From positions 1-64,000 of the forward strand of contig NZ_JAJCTH010000018.1 of NCBI RefSeq assembly GCF_020594515.1: 64,000 bases of DNA. Direction: 5' to 3'. The DNA is from Rhodoferax sp. U2-2l. GTDB taxonomy: Bacteria > Pseudomonadota > Gammaproteobacteria > Burkholderiales > Burkholderiaceae_C. The notes below the pieces were generated by a model. It was not told the origin of the DNA. It did not search any database and was given only the letters and a program-made list of their open reading frames with translations. A program made the position numbers and the translations under genes. Below, one piece after another: positions 27,739 through 37,705 of the stretch. Numbering within the stretch: position 1 is the stretch's first letter; every line of letters begins with the position of its first letter.

Positions 27739-28778
27739 ACACCGCACCAGCCACCTTGCCCGCCTATGTGGCCCTGGCTGGCCCCACCGCCTCCGGCAAA
27801 ACCGCCGCTGCAATGGCCATTGCAAGCCGATATCCGGCCGAGATCATCAGCGTCGACTCGGCGCTGGTCTACTGCGGTTTGGACATCGGCACCGCCAAAC
27901 CCAGCGCCGCCGAGCTGGCCGCCGTGCCGCACCACCTGATCAACATCCGCGACCCGCTGCAGGCCTACAGCGCCGCCGAATTTGTGACAGACGCCACCCG
28001 GCTCATCCAAGACATCAGCGCGCGTGGCAAGCTGCCGCTGCTGGTGGGTGGCACCATGCTGTACCTCAAGGCGCTGCGCCACGGCCTGGACGAGATGCCC
28101 AAGGCCGATGCGGCGGTGCGCGGGGTCATTGAGCAAGAGGCCGCGCAAAAAGGCTGGCCCGCGTTACACGCCGAACTGGCGCTGGTTGACCCGGTGACGG
28201 CAGCCCGGCTGGCGCCCGGCGACTCACAACGCATTGCCCGGGCGCTGGAGGTGTACCGCCTCTCGGGCCAACCCTTGTCGAGTTTCCACAAGACAAAAAC
28301 CACAACGCCCCACGGCACAGACCCCGGGGCGGACAACCTAGCGGATGCGCCAGGGGGCGTGCCCTCCCTGCTGATTTCACTGGAGCCGTGGGACCGCGCC
28401 CGGCTGCACCGGCGCATCGCCCAGCGCTTTGACCTGATGCTGGCCAACGGTTTCCTCGACGAAGTACGCGCTTTGCGCGCCCGGGGCGATTTGCACCCGG
28501 ATCTGCCATCGATGCGCTGCGTGGGCTACCGCCAGGCCTGGGAGTATCTGGACGCGCTGCAGCCACCCGCCAACGGCACGGCACCAACGCGCCATGCCGA
28601 CCCCCCCCCCTCTTTGAGCGACCTGCGCGAGAAAGGCATCGCCGCCACCCGCCAACTCGCCAAACGCCAGATCACCTGGCTGCGCAGCATGCCCGAGCGG
28701 CACATCGTGGCCTGCGACGCGCCGGATGCACTGGCCAAGGTGCTGGCGCTGGTGGACGGATTCCTGGCGCGTGGCTAA
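27735..28778 (+). CDS. miaA: tRNA dimethylallyltransferase
   Basis: MiaA adds a dimethylallyl group to A37 of tRNAs that read UNN codons. The P-loop [39 protein letters not shown] and [13 protein letters not shown] are all present. Length is 347, slightly above the usual 310-320. Two extra stretches, near residues 190-210 ([14 protein letters not shown]) and 275-295 ([16 protein letters not shown]), account for this. The second is encoded partly by an uninterrupted run of ten C bases (28601-28610), a possible slippage site. The 3' end overlaps the convergent vapC by four bases. Confidence 0.94.
   Translation: MNTAPATLPAYVALAGPTASGKTAAAMAIASRYPAEIISVDSALVYCGLDIGTAKPSAAELAAVPHHLINIRDPLQAYSAAEFVTDATRLIQDISARGKLPLLVGGTMLYLKALRHGLDEMPKADAAVRGVIEQEAAQKGWPALHAELALVDPVTAARLAPGDSQRIARALEVYRLSGQPLSSFHKTKTTTPHGTDPGADNLADAPGGVPSLLISLEPWDRARLHRRIAQRFDLMLANGFLDEVRALRARGDLHPDLPSMRCVGYRQAWEYLDALQPPANGTAPTRHADPPPSLSDLREKGIAATRQLAKRQITWLRSMPERHIVACDAPDALAKVLALVDGFLARG
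28601..28610 (+). repeat. C10 homopolymer inside miaA
   Basis: Ten consecutive C bases encode the Pro-Pro-Pro of [10 protein letters not shown]. Gain or loss of one base would frameshift MiaA before its last 60 or so residues. It could be a contingency-type tract or simply an unremarkable run in a linker. Confidence 0.6.
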
Positions 28779-29188
28779 CGCAACACCTGCACGCTGGGCT
28801 TCCAGCCTTTTATCCCGGCACGTCTGGCAAATTTTTTGTCATCAAAGGTCACCATCTGGCGGCACAGGCGGCACGACGCATGGTGCAGGGCATCGGCAAA
28901 ATCAAATCCATCAGCCAGCGCATCCATCGCAGCGCTAACGGCAACGCGGTCTTCAACCTCGATATTGGGCATGGTCAACAGATGCCGCAGCACCGTCAGC
29001 ACGTCGGCAACCGGGCTTTTGTAATAGCCACGCAGCACCCATTCCAGCTCCAGCACCACCGATTTGCACACAAAAAGCCGCTTGCCACTTTCAATCAACT
29101 CGCGGGCCAGCGCGCTTTGTTGCTGAGTAGCTTCCTCCGGGCTGGCCACGTAATAACGCGCCAACACGTTGGTGTCGAGCCCGATCAT
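28775..29188 (-). CDS. vapC: VapC-like PIN-domain toxin
   Basis: This 137-residue PIN-domain ribonuclease is probably the toxin of a type II toxin-antitoxin pair. The acidic active-site residues are visible: D5 in [11 protein letters not shown], a Glu in [12 protein letters not shown] in [10 protein letters not shown] and D in [10 protein letters not shown]. It overlaps the antitoxin gene by four bases (ATGA) and its stop overlaps the end of the convergent miaA. RNA target (tRNA, rRNA or mRNA) cannot be inferred. Confidence 0.88.
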   Translation of the reverse strand: MIGLDTNVLARYYVASPEEATQQQSALARELIESGKRLFVCKSVVLELEWVLRGYYKSPVADVLTVLRHLLTMPNIEVEDRVAVSAAMDALADGFDFADALHHASCRLCRQMVTFDDKKFARRAGIKGWKPSVQVLR

Positions 29189-29421
29189 GGTGCATCCACC
29201 GCCAAATCTGCCACGTCAAAATCGGCAGGCACAGCCGGGCGCTGGCTGTGAATCAGGCCAAAACCGCTGGCCGCCGCCTGCCGCGCCGACGGCGCAGGGC
29301 GCAACGCAATGTGATCCCCCTCCACCGTGAAGCTCACCGACATGCCCTGCCGCAAACCAAAGTGCTGGCGGACATCCCGCGGAATCGTGACTTGACCCTT
29401 GCTGGTGATGGTGGTTTGCAT
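29185..29421 (-). CDS. vapB: VapB-like AbrB-family antitoxin
   Basis: This is a 78-residue antitoxin with an N-terminal SpoVT/AbrB swapped-hairpin DNA-binding domain (TTITSKGQVTIPRDVRQHFGL). The C-terminal tail (about 46-78) is disordered-looking and would neutralise the PIN toxin. A GGAG ribosome site precedes the ATG. An 8+8 inverted repeat 15 bp upstream is the probable operator for autorepression by VapBC. Confidence 0.88.
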   Translation of the reverse strand: MQTTITSKGQVTIPRDVRQHFGLRQGMSVSFTVEGDHIALRPAPSARQAAASGFGLIHSQRPAVPADFDVADLAVDAP

Positions 29422-29435
29422 AGCTCAGCTCCAGA

Positions 29436-29454
29436 AGTATTACGGTGTAATACT
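29436..29454 (-). promoter_or_regulatory. Inverted-repeat operator of vapBC
   Basis: AGTATTAC (29436-29443) and GTAATACT (29447-29454) are perfect inverted arms around GGT. They lie immediately upstream of vapB in an otherwise GC-rich stretch. AbrB-type antitoxins bind such palindromes; the function is inferred from position and symmetry. Confidence 0.7.
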
Positions 29455-29514
29455 ATCACCTCCGCCACGACAGCGAAGCAGCTGCGCCTGCCGTCCCGCT
29501 GCCGATTCGCAGTT

Positions 29515-29552
29515 ACCATGACCGTCGAACACCATGACCGTCGAACACCATG
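29515..29552 (+). repeat. 16-bp tandem duplication at an ABC ATPase start
   Basis: ACCATGACCGTCGAAC occurs twice without interruption (29515-29530 and 29531-29546) and is followed by ACCATGAG, a partial third copy carrying the ATG at 29550. The three ATGs are 16 bases apart and so in different frames. The true start is assigned to the last one, whose frame is open. Confidence 0.8.
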
Positions 29553-30212
29553 AGCCTGATCATCCATAACCTGAGCAAGCATTACGGCAGCGTGCCGGTG
29601 TTTCGCCATGTCAGCCTGGACGTGGCCCCCGGCGAGTTTGTGGCCATCATTGGTGAATCCGGCGTGGGCAAATCCACCCTGCTCAACTGCATGGCCGGGC
29701 TGGACAGCTGGGACAGCGGCAGCGTCTGCCTGGACGGGCTGGACCTGAGCACCCAGAGCGACGACCAGCTGGCGCGCTTGCGGCGTGAAAAAACCGGGTT
29801 TGTCTTTCAAGCCTTTCACGTGCTGCCGCACCTGAGCGTGGCGCAAAACGTGGCGCTGCCACTGATGCTGCTGGGCCAGTTTGATGATGCTCGCGTGCAG
29901 GCCATGCTGACCGAAGTGGGCCTGGACGGCCTGGGTGAGCGCCTGCCGCAGCAGCTCAGCGGCGGCCAGTTGCAGCGTGTGGCGATTGCCCGGGCGCTGG
30001 TGCACCGCCCGATGCTGCTGCTGGCCGACGAGCCCACCGGCAACCTGGACCCGCGCACCGCAGACAAGGTGATGGACGCGCTGATCAGCCAGACCCGCGC
30101 CCACGGCGCGGCGATGGTGCTGGTAACGCACTCCAAAACCGCAGCTGCGCGTGCCGACCGCACCCTGCTGCTGACCGCCGACGGGTTGGTGGACCATGTC
30201 GATCCGGCTTGA
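29550..30212 (+). CDS. LolD/AttE-like ABC transporter ATP-binding protein
   Basis: This is a 220-residue ATPase of the LolD/MacB subfamily: Walker [10 protein letters not shown], signature [15 protein letters not shown], Walker [14 protein letters not shown]-loop VTHSK. No permease follows directly. The nearest fitting partner is the large FtsX-type permease 3.9 kb downstream (34116-36749), and a CrtC/AttH-like protein lies at 42279. Elsewhere these three are often adjacent, suggesting a split Att-like transporter. It overlaps pabBC by 17 bases. No ribosome site is visible within the tandem-repeat leader. Confidence 0.85.
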   Translation: MSLIIHNLSKHYGSVPVFRHVSLDVAPGEFVAIIGESGVGKSTLLNCMAGLDSWDSGSVCLDGLDLSTQSDDQLARLRREKTGFVFQAFHVLPHLSVAQNVALPLMLLGQFDDARVQAMLTEVGLDGLGERLPQQLSGGQLQRVAIARALVHRPMLLLADEPTGNLDPRTADKVMDALISQTRAHGAAMVLVTHSKTAAARADRTLLLTADGLVDHVDPA

Positions 30213-32115
30213 CTTTGCCGACCCGCGGGCGCTGCCAGGCGATGCGGCAACTTCGCCAGCGACAGATGTCAAAGCCTCAGGCGCGGGCGGTCATCCACCT
30301 GACGCGGCTATCGCATCCAAGGCGCTGCGATGCCGTTTTGAGGTACCTCTGCACACCCTGATCGCCCACACACCCGCGCAGGTCAAACCGCTGCTGGACG
30401 CGGTGGACCGCTTTGCCCGCCAGGGCCTGTGGTGCGTGGGCTACCTGGCTTATGAAGCCGCCAGCGCCTTTGACGCGGCGCTGCAAACCCACCCGGCAAA
30501 CGGCCCGCTGGCCTGGTTTGGCGTGTATTCGCAGGCGCTGCCGTGGCCCGACAACCCGCCAGCCGATGCAGACGACGACGCCCGCACCAGCGCCCATTGG
30601 CGCGATCCCCTGAGCCGGGAGGCCTTTGACGCGAATCTGGCCGTCATCCACGGGGCGATTGCGGCAGGCGAGTTTTACCAGGTCAACTACACCGCGCCGC
30701 TGCACGGCGCGTTCACCGGCAGCGCCGCCGCCCTGTTCAAGCGCCTGCAACGCGCCCAGCCCGGCGGTTACGCAGCCTGCATCGACACCGGGGACGAGCA
30801 GCTGCTGTCAGTTTCACCCGAGTTATTTTTTGACTGGGATGGCCAGCACATCCTGACCCGGCCCATGAAAGGCACCGCGCCGCGCGGCAGCACCCCTGAG
30901 CGAGACGCCGCACTGGCTCGCGGCCTGACCGAGTCACCCAAAGAGCGGGCTGAAAACGTGATGATTGTGGACCTGCTGCGCAACGACCTGTCACGCATCG
31001 CGCAGCCGTTTTCGGTGCGCGTGCCGCGCCTGTTTGCGGTGCAAAGCCTGCCGACCGTGCACCAAATGGTGTCAGATGTGACCGCCCAAACGCGCCCCGG
31101 CACCACGCTGAGCGAGGTTTTCAGCGCCTTGTTTCCGTGCGGCTCGATCACCGGCGCGCCCAAGGTGCGGGCCATGCAGATGATCCACACGCTGGAGCCC
31201 GCCCCGCGCGGTGTGTATTGCGGCGCCATCGGCGTGGTGCGCCCGGGCGGCCACGCCACCTTCAACGTGGCGATTCGCACGGTGACAATCCGCGGCGATT
31301 TGTCCACCTGCGGCATCGGCAGCGGTATCACGGCGGATGCCACAGCCGCCAATGAATGGCAGGAATGGCAGCACAAACGCGGCTTTCTGACACGCGCCAG
31401 CGAGCCGTTCCAGCTGTTGGAAACCCTGCGATTGCAGGCCGGTGTGTTTCACAATTTGGGAGCACACTTGGCGAGGTTGGCAGAGGCTGCCAGGCATTTT
31501 GGTTATGGTTTTGATGAGGCGCGCATCCGCCATGCACTCAACAAGCTGCTGCTTGCAGATGCGACCAATGCGCCGCCGCTGGCCCCCGCACCCCACTCAT
31601 CTAGCGGCGCGGCGGCGGCGCCAGGTGTCTTGCCCGCAACCACCGTCTGGCGTGTACGCCTGCTGCTTGACGCCAGTGGCCAAGTACACGCCGAAAAACT
31701 GGTACAGAAAAACACACCAGAACCCGTAGCCATCGGGCTGGCAGCCACACCGTTTGAGGCCAGCATGAGCGAGTTCACGCGCTTCAAAACCACCCGGCGC
31801 GGGCACTACGAGGTCTTTGCGCCAACCGACCCCGCGGTGTTTGACACCCTGCTCTACAACACCCAAGGTCAACTGACCGAGTGCACGCGCGGCAACATTG
31901 CCGTGCAGTTGGACGGCCAGTGGTTGACCCCGGCGCTGCACTGCGGGCTGTTGCCCGGTGTGGGTCGGGCGCAGTTTCTGGCAGAAGGTCGTGTGAAAGA
32001 AGGCGTCATCACCCTGGACGATCTGCCACGCGCCAGCGGCTTGGCCTTCATCAACAGCCTGCGCGGCTGGGTGGAGGCGCGATTGCAGATCACAGATCCG
32101 GTCACGCCACGCTGA
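30196..32115 (+). CDS. pabBC: Aminodeoxychorismate synthase I fused to aminodeoxychorismate lyase
   Basis: This is a 639-residue fusion for p-aminobenzoate (folate) synthesis. The N-terminal two thirds are Pab[10 protein letters not shown], the active-site lysine in [35 protein letters not shown] and [11 protein letters not shown]. The C-terminal third is a class IV PLP enzyme (PabC): the PLP lysine is in [10 protein letters not shown] and [10 protein letters not shown] lies near the end. A Ala/Pro/Ser-rich linker is near residues 455-475. PabB and PabC activities on one chain are known in several proteobacteria. It is co-transcribed with the ABC ATPase by a 17-base overlap. Confidence 0.92.
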   Translation: MSIRLDFADPRALPGDAATSPATDVKASGAGGHPPDAAIASKALRCRFEVPLHTLIAHTPAQVKPLLDAVDRFARQGLWCVGYLAYEAASAFDAALQTHPANGPLAWFGVYSQALPWPDNPPADADDDARTSAHWRDPLSREAFDANLAVIHGAIAAGEFYQVNYTAPLHGAFTGSAAALFKRLQRAQPGGYAACIDTGDEQLLSVSPELFFDWDGQHILTRPMKGTAPRGSTPERDAALARGLTESPKERAENVMIVDLLRNDLSRIAQPFSVRVPRLFAVQSLPTVHQMVSDVTAQTRPGTTLSEVFSALFPCGSITGAPKVRAMQMIHTLEPAPRGVYCGAIGVVRPGGHATFNVAIRTVTIRGDLSTCGIGSGITADATAANEWQEWQHKRGFLTRASEPFQLLETLRLQAGVFHNLGAHLARLAEAARHFGYGFDEARIRHALNKLLLADATNAPPLAPAPHSSSGAAAAPGVLPATTVWRVRLLLDASGQVHAEKLVQKNTPEPVAIGLAATPFEASMSEFTRFKTTRRGHYEVFAPTDPAVFDTLLYNTQGQLTECTRGNIAVQLDGQWLTPALHCGLLPGVGRAQFLAEGRVKEGVITLDDLPRASGLAFINSLRGWVEARLQITDPVTPR

Positions 32116-32128
32116 AACGCCCGGCGGC

Positions 32129-34027
32129 TCAGGTCTCGCAGACCACGCGGTTGCGGCCCTCGTCCTTGGCCGTGTACAAGCGGTGGTCGGCGCGGCTGAG
32201 CAACTCTTCCAGGCTTTCGCCGGAGCGGTAGCTGGCCACGCCAATGCTGACGGTGACTGTGATCACCGCGTCCTCAAAGTCAACCGGTGTGGCCTCCATG
32301 GCCCGCCGCAGCCGCTCGGCGAGTTGGGCCGCCCCGTCACGCTGGATGGTCGGCATGAACACCACGAACTCTTCGCCGCCAAAACGGCAGACCACATCGG
32401 TCTTGCGCACCACCGCCCGACAGCGTGTCACAAACTCGCACAGCACCGCATCCCCCGCCGCGTGACCAAACCCATCGTTGACCTTCTTGAAGAAGTCCAG
32501 ATCAATCATCAGCACCGAGAACACCTCGCCACCGCGCAGCACGCGCTGGCGCTCGCCATCCAACAGCTCAAACAGGTGGCGGCGGTTGTAAGCGCCGGTG
32601 AGCGGGTCGGTCACCGACAGCAGTTCCAGGCGGGCGTTGGCCGCCTGCAGTGCCTGCGTGCGCCGGGCCACGCGCTGCTCCAGCACCTCTTTGCTCTGCT
32701 GCAGCTCATCCAGGTACCGCTGGCGGTCGTTGAAGGCGGCGGCCATGGCGTCCAGCCAGGGCCGCCACAAGCCGGGCACCCGCGGCAACACCGGATGACT
32801 GCCCGCGGATTCGCGGGCCACGTAGTCGGCAATCTGCAAGGCCGGCGCCACGTACATGCGCCACAGCAGCCAATGCATCAGCAGTGCACCCGCCACTAGC
32901 AGCAGCGCCAGAGACAGCTGCGAAGAATAGGCCGCCAGTGCACGCTGCTGGAGGGTGGCCTGCGGCAACTGGAACACCAGGCGCCAGTGCGGGCTGTCCA
33001 GAATCTCGGAAAACACCAAGTCATTGCCGATGCGCTCCCCCTTGAGGTTGTCCAGCGACATCCCCTGGCGCAGTGCCGGTGGCAGCAGGTGGTCGATGGC
33101 GTCAATGGCCAGTTGCCCCGACGGCGCAGGGCGACGGTCACCCAGAATCTGTCCGTGTTCGTTGGAAATGGTCAGTAGGCCCTCGGGGTCGGGAAACTCA
33201 CGCAAAAAATCGTTCAAAAAACCCAGCAACACATCGGTCGCCACCACGCCCACAAACTCGTCGCCCCAATAAATCGGCGCCGCATGGGACACCGTCAGCC
33301 CGGCACCCGCCTGATCGATGTAGGCGCGCGTCCAGTAGGGTTGGCGCTGTGGGTTGTTGGCAGGCAACCCGGCGGTGGTCACCTCGTAGTTCCAGGCATG
33401 CTGCAAAAAGCTGCGGGTGTCGATCTCGCCGGCCAGCAGGTCGGATCGGGACACCCAGGGCGCGACCAGCAGCAGGTTCTGGCTGGCGGCGTTGAAATAG
33501 GTCCAGCGCAAAAAAGGCGAGGTTTTGGTGTGGTCACCGAGCCGGTCCACCAGCGACAAGGCCAGGTCCAGGTCCGACGGCAAACCGCCAGGCCGGGGCT
33601 GGCTGGCGGCCTTCAGCGCCAGCAATTGCGCCAGGCGATGTTCGGGTGGCAGGGCGGCCAGGGTGTCCAGCGTGATCTCGTCCGCAGACGATGCCTGGCG
33701 AACCTGCGCCTGAAGCACCGATCCCGTTCCGATGTGCGGGGGATGGTGCGAAAAGTTGCTGGACCAGTCGGCCAACTGGGTGATCTGGTCAGATGCCGAC
33801 TTGATGAGGGATTTCAGGCGGATGGAACTGGCATGTACCCGCTGGTTGGCCGAAGTCACCTCAGCTGCCAATTGGCGCTGCCAGCCGCTCCACAGGGTGA
33901 TGCCCACCAACGCCAAAAACACCAGGGCACCCAGCCACATCAAACGCCGATAGGTCCGCGCCAGCGCCAGCGCTGACGGCGAACTCAGCAGTCTGCGTTG
34001 AACGATGGGGACAGGTTGGACGGACAT
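32129..34027 (-). CDS. Membrane-bound diguanylate cyclase with periplasmic CHASE4-like sensor
   Basis: This is a 632-residue c-di-GMP synthase. TM1 is at about 29-47, a large periplasmic domain (about 50-335) of CHASE4 type follows (FLQHAWNYEVTTAGLP, YWGDEFVGVVATDVLLGFL), TM2 is at about 345-365, then a coiled coil and a C-terminal GGDEF domain. The active site reads FGGEEF and the inhibitory I-site RxxD is intact as RKTD, eight residues before it, so catalysis with product inhibition is expected. The start MSVQPV at 34027 is chosen over longer frames that overlap the divergent permease. The sensed signal is unknown. Confidence 0.9.
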   Translation of the reverse strand: MSVQPVPIVQRRLLSSPSALALARTYRRLMWLGALVFLALVGITLWSGWQRQLAAEVTSANQRVHASSIRLKSLIKSASDQITQLADWSSNFSHHPPHIGTGSVLQAQVRQASSADEITLDTLAALPPEHRLAQLLALKAASQPRPGGLPSDLDLALSLVDRLGDHTKTSPFLRWTYFNAASQNLLLVAPWVSRSDLLAGEIDTRSFLQHAWNYEVTTAGLPANNPQRQPYWTRAYIDQAGAGLTVSHAAPIYWGDEFVGVVATDVLLGFLNDFLREFPDPEGLLTISNEHGQILGDRRPAPSGQLAIDAIDHLLPPALRQGMSLDNLKGERIGNDLVFSEILDSPHWRLVFQLPQATLQQRALAAYSSQLSLALLLVAGALLMHWLLWRMYVAPALQIADYVARESAGSHPVLPRVPGLWRPWLDAMAAAFNDRQRYLDELQQSKEVLEQRVARRTQALQAANARLELLSVTDPLTGAYNRRHLFELLDGERQRVLRGGEVFSVLMIDLDFFKKVNDGFGHAAGDAVLCEFVTRCRAVVRKTDVVCRFGGEEFVVFMPTIQRDGAAQLAERLRRAMEATPVDFEDAVITVTVSIGVASYRSGESLEELLSRADHRLYTAKDEGRNRVVCET

Positions 34028-34115
34028 AAGGGCATGAAGCAAGGATTTGCATGGTAGTTCACTTTTCTGCCCTGTCTGCACACCCAGCTTGACTGAACTG
34101 TCAGAATACCCGTCG

Positions 34116-36749
34116 ATGTTTGAACTCCTGAAGACCTTTTCCTGGCAAGAACTGCGCCAGCACCCCTGGCGCAACGCAGCAGCGGTGCTGGCGGTGATGC
34201 TGGGGGTGGCGTTGGCGTTCTCCGTCCATCTGATCAACAGCTCGGCGCTGGACGAATTTGCCCAAGCGGCACGCTCGGTGGGAGGCCAGAGTGACCTGGA
34301 ATTACGCGGGGTGCAAGGCCACTTTGATGAAACCCTTTATCAAAAAATTGCCCAAAACCCGGCCGTAGCAGCCGCCTCGCCCCTTTTGGAGGTGGGCAGT
34401 TACGTGATGACGGCGCAGGGCAAACGGTCGATCCGTGTGGTGGGGGTGGACGCGCTGAGTGTGTTTGCCATCTCGCCCGATCTGATGCCGCTGCCCGATG
34501 CCACAGGCACCGCTGGCCAGACGGACCGCTGGGCATTGTTTGCACCCGGGCGCATTTTTCTGAACGCCGCCGCCCGCCGCATTGCCGTGCCCGACACCAC
34601 CGGCGAATTGAAACTGCAAAGTGGCATGCAGTGGCTGGCCGTGAACGTGGCGGGCAGCGTGCGCGCCAGCGGCCCGGCGCTGGCGGTGATGGACCTTGGC
34701 GCGGCACAAGACCTGTTTGACAAATCTGGCCAGCTCACCCGCATCGACCTGCGGCTGCAACCCGGTGTGGACCGTGAAGCGCTGGCGCAACAGTTGCAAA
34801 GCAGCCCGGACTGGCCACGGGGTGTGACGGTGGCGCTGCCGCAAGAGGCCGAGTCGCAGATCAACAACCTGTCGCGTGCCTACCGCGTCAACTTGACCGT
34901 GCTGGCGCTGATTGCACTGTTCACCGGGGCGTTTCTGGTGTTCTCGGTGCTGTCACTGAGTGTGGCCAAACGCGCCCAGCAGTTTGCCCTGCTGGGGGTG
35001 CTGGGCCTCTCAGGGCGTGACCGGCTCGCACTGGTGCTGTGGGAATCGCTGTTTTTGGGGCTGATCGGCAGCGTTTGCGGGCTGGCACTGGGCACCGGGC
35101 TGGCGGCGCTGGCGCTGGGCCTGCTCGGCGGTGACCTGGGCAGCGGCTTTTTCTCGGGCGCCACACCCAGCCTGCAGTTCAGCCCGCTGGCGGCGCTGAT
35201 GTATGGCGCGCTGGGCGTAGCGGCAGCGCTGGTGGGTGGCTGGTGGCCGGCGCGCGCCGCGCAACAGTTGCCGCCGGCCCAAACGCTCAAGGGCCTGGGC
35301 AGCCTGGGGGTGGGTGCCAAATCGCACTGGATCAGTCTGATGTTGATCGCCGCAGGTGCTCTTTTGACCTCGGCGCCGCCCGTGTATGGCATCCCGTTGG
35401 CGGCATATATTGCTATCGGGATGTTGCTGGTGGGTGGCATCACCGCCCTGCCCTGGTTGATTGGCCTGCTGCTGGGCTGGTTGGCCCCGCGCCTGTCGCG
35501 CCAAACGTTGCCGCTGCTGGCGGTGGAGCGCGCCCGGCGCCAGCGTGACACCGCCGCCGTGGCGGTGAGCGGGGTGGTGGCGTCGCTCAGCCTGGCGGTG
35601 GCGCTCACCGTGATGGTGGCGAGTTTTCGCGACTCGGTCATCAGCTGGCTGGACCGCATCCTGCCCGCCGACCTGTACGTGCGCAGCGCGGCCGGCCTGG
35701 GCGCCAGCGAAACGGTGTACTTCAGCCCCGAATTTGTGCAAGCTGCCGCCCAACTCCCCGGCGTGACCAAGTTGCAGCCACAGCGCTTGGTGCCGCTGAG
35801 CCTGCAGGTCAGCCAACCGCCGGTGGCGCTGCTGGCGCGTGAGCTGGGCGACCCGGCGCAAGCGCTGCCGTTGCTGGACGCGCCCCTGCCGGTGCCGCCG
35901 GGCATGGTTGGTATCTATGTGAGCCAGGCCATGGTCGATCTGCACGGCGCACAAGCGGGCCAGACCTTGCCGGTGCTCTCCAAGGCTTTCCGGCCCCTTG
36001 CGCTGGCCGACCAGGCCCAGGAAGCGACGTTTTTTGTCGCCGGCGTGTGGCGCGACTACGCCCGCCAGTCGGGCTCGGTGGCCATCGACCTGGGTGATTT
36101 TCAGCGCCTCACCGGCGACCGCCGCGCCAACGACCTGGCGTTGTGGCTCAGCAACCCCGACGACACCGAAGCGCTGCAGCAAGACCTGCAGGCGCTGGCC
36201 GCCCGCCAAAGCGGGCAAGCCCCTACACCACCCGCCAGTGGCAGCACGCTGGCTGGCGACGCCGGCCCGAGTGTGGGCGGCTTGCTGGAATTTGGCACCT
36301 CGGCGCAGATCCGCGCCATCTCGCTGAAGATTTTTGACCGCAGTTTTGCCGTCACCTACTGGCTGCAAAGTGTGGCGATTGCCATTGGGCTGTTTGGTGT
36401 GGCCGCGAGTTTCAGCGCGCAGGTGCTGTCACGGCGCAAGGAATTCGGCCTGCTGGCGCACCTGGGGCTGACGCGCCGCCAGATCTTGACGGTGGTGGCA
36501 CTCGAAGGCGCCGCCTGGACAACTTTAGGCGCCATCGCCGGGCTGGGCCTGGGGCTGGTGGTGGCGGTGGTGCTGGTGCACGTGGTCAACCCGCAAAGTT
36601 TTCACTGGACCATGGACCTGATGCTGCCCTGGCCCAAACTGCTGGCGCTGTGCCTGGCGGTGGTGGCGGCCGGCACGCTCACCGCCTGGCTGGCAGCGCG
36701 CGCCGCGGCAGGCAAGGATGCCGTGCTGGCGGTGAAGGAAGACTGGTGA
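34116..36749 (+). CDS. Large FtsX-type ABC permease (AttF/G-like)
   Basis: This 877-residue permease has two FtsX domains and about ten transmembrane helices: one N-terminal, clusters near 260-420 and 430-470, and a C-terminal trio near 750-870. Two MacB-like periplasmic domains lie between. Such double-FtsX proteins (YbbP-like) pair with a separate LolD-type ATPase; none is adjacent, so the orphan ATPase at 29550-30212 is the likely partner. The start MFELLKTFSW at 34116 is favoured. It is divergent from the diguanylate cyclase. Substrate may be a lipid or lipoprotein, by family only. Confidence 0.88.
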   Translation: MFELLKTFSWQELRQHPWRNAAAVLAVMLGVALAFSVHLINSSALDEFAQAARSVGGQSDLELRGVQGHFDETLYQKIAQNPAVAAASPLLEVGSYVMTAQGKRSIRVVGVDALSVFAISPDLMPLPDATGTAGQTDRWALFAPGRIFLNAAARRIAVPDTTGELKLQSGMQWLAVNVAGSVRASGPALAVMDLGAAQDLFDKSGQLTRIDLRLQPGVDREALAQQLQSSPDWPRGVTVALPQEAESQINNLSRAYRVNLTVLALIALFTGAFLVFSVLSLSVAKRAQQFALLGVLGLSGRDRLALVLWESLFLGLIGSVCGLALGTGLAALALGLLGGDLGSGFFSGATPSLQFSPLAALMYGALGVAAALVGGWWPARAAQQLPPAQTLKGLGSLGVGAKSHWISLMLIAAGALLTSAPPVYGIPLAAYIAIGMLLVGGITALPWLIGLLLGWLAPRLSRQTLPLLAVERARRQRDTAAVAVSGVVASLSLAVALTVMVASFRDSVISWLDRILPADLYVRSAAGLGASETVYFSPEFVQAAAQLPGVTKLQPQRLVPLSLQVSQPPVALLARELGDPAQALPLLDAPLPVPPGMVGIYVSQAMVDLHGAQAGQTLPVLSKAFRPLALADQAQEATFFVAGVWRDYARQSGSVAIDLGDFQRLTGDRRANDLALWLSNPDDTEALQQDLQALAARQSGQAPTPPASGSTLAGDAGPSVGGLLEFGTSAQIRAISLKIFDRSFAVTYWLQSVAIAIGLFGVAASFSAQVLSRRKEFGLLAHLGLTRRQILTVVALEGAAWTTLGAIAGLGLGLVVAVVLVHVVNPQSFHWTMDLMLPWPKLLALCLAVVAAGTLTAWLAARAAAGKDAVLAVKEDW

Positions 36750-36907
36750 GGTTCGCCACATGCGGTGCATGGCATGAAGTATGCAAGCCTGACAAAACCC
36801 CGATCCTAAGTAGAAACCTGCGCAGGTCGCCCCTGGCGCTGAACTTAGAATCACTGGTTGGATCTTTAACCCGCCGTTCAACGGCTTTGTCGTTAGGAAG
36901 TCACTGT

Positions 36908-37675
36908 ATGAAGAAACTCCTGCTTGCTGCTGCCATCACCGCCATCGGCGCCACCGCCTTTGCTCAGGGCAAAGACCTCAAGGTCGCCATCGACGCCACT
37001 TATGAGCCCTTCACCTTCAAGACGGCCGACGGCAAGCCCACCGGTTTTGACGTGGACATTGCCAGCGCCCTGTGCGAAGAAATCAAACGCAAGTGTGTCT
37101 TTGTCGAACAACCCTGGGACGGCATGATCCCTGGCCTGCTGGCCAAAAAATACGACGTGATCATCAGCTCGATGTCCATCACCGCCGACCGCCTGAAACA
37201 AGTCGACTTCACCGACAAGTACTACAACACCCCGAGCCGCGTGGTGCTCAAAAAAGACGTGAAGTACACCGGCCCGGAATCCATCAAGGGTAAGAAGATC
37301 GGCGTGCTCAAGGCATCCACTCAGGAAAAATACGCTTTGGGCGAACTCAAGACCAAGGGCGTGGAAGTGATTTCTTATGACGCGCAGGACCAGGTTTACC
37401 TGGACATCAAGGCCGGTCGCCTGGATGGCACCGTGGCCGACATCCTGGAAGTGGGTGGTGGCTTCCTGGGCAAGCCAGGTGGTGAGGCTTACGAACTCAA
37501 GGGTGACGAGCTGTACATTCCCAAATACTTTGGCCAAGGCGCCGGTGTCGCTTTGCGCAAAGGCCAGGGCGAACTCAAGAGCCAGATCAGCGCTGCCATC
37601 AAAACCATCCGCGCCAACGGCAAGTACAAGGCCATCAACGACAAGTACTTCACTTTTGACGTTTACGGCAAGTAA
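36908..37675 (+). CDS. Polar amino-acid ABC transporter substrate-binding protein
   Basis: This is a 255-residue periplasmic solute receptor (HisJ/ArgT/ArtJ family). The signal peptide is MKKLLLAAAITAIGATAFAQ. The SBP_bac_3 fold follows, with DATYEPFTFKTADGKPTGFDVDIA, SSMSITADRLKQVDFTDKYY and GVLKASTQEKYA. A cysteine pair (CEEIKRKC) matches the HisJ/LAO disulfide. Basic amino acids (Lys/Arg/His/ornithine) are the probable ligands. A TAGGAAG ribosome site lies at 36893-36899. It begins the transporter operon with two permeases, a hydrolase and the ATPase. Confidence 0.92.
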   Translation: MKKLLLAAAITAIGATAFAQGKDLKVAIDATYEPFTFKTADGKPTGFDVDIASALCEEIKRKCVFVEQPWDGMIPGLLAKKYDVIISSMSITADRLKQVDFTDKYYNTPSRVVLKKDVKYTGPESIKGKKIGVLKASTQEKYALGELKTKGVEVISYDAQDQVYLDIKAGRLDGTVADILEVGGGFLGKPGGEAYELKGDELYIPKYFGQGAGVALRKGQGELKSQISAAIKTIRANGKYKAINDKYFTFDVYGK

Positions 37676-37705
37676 ACCAACTCCAGCGGCGCGCCCTCTT
37701 ACCCA

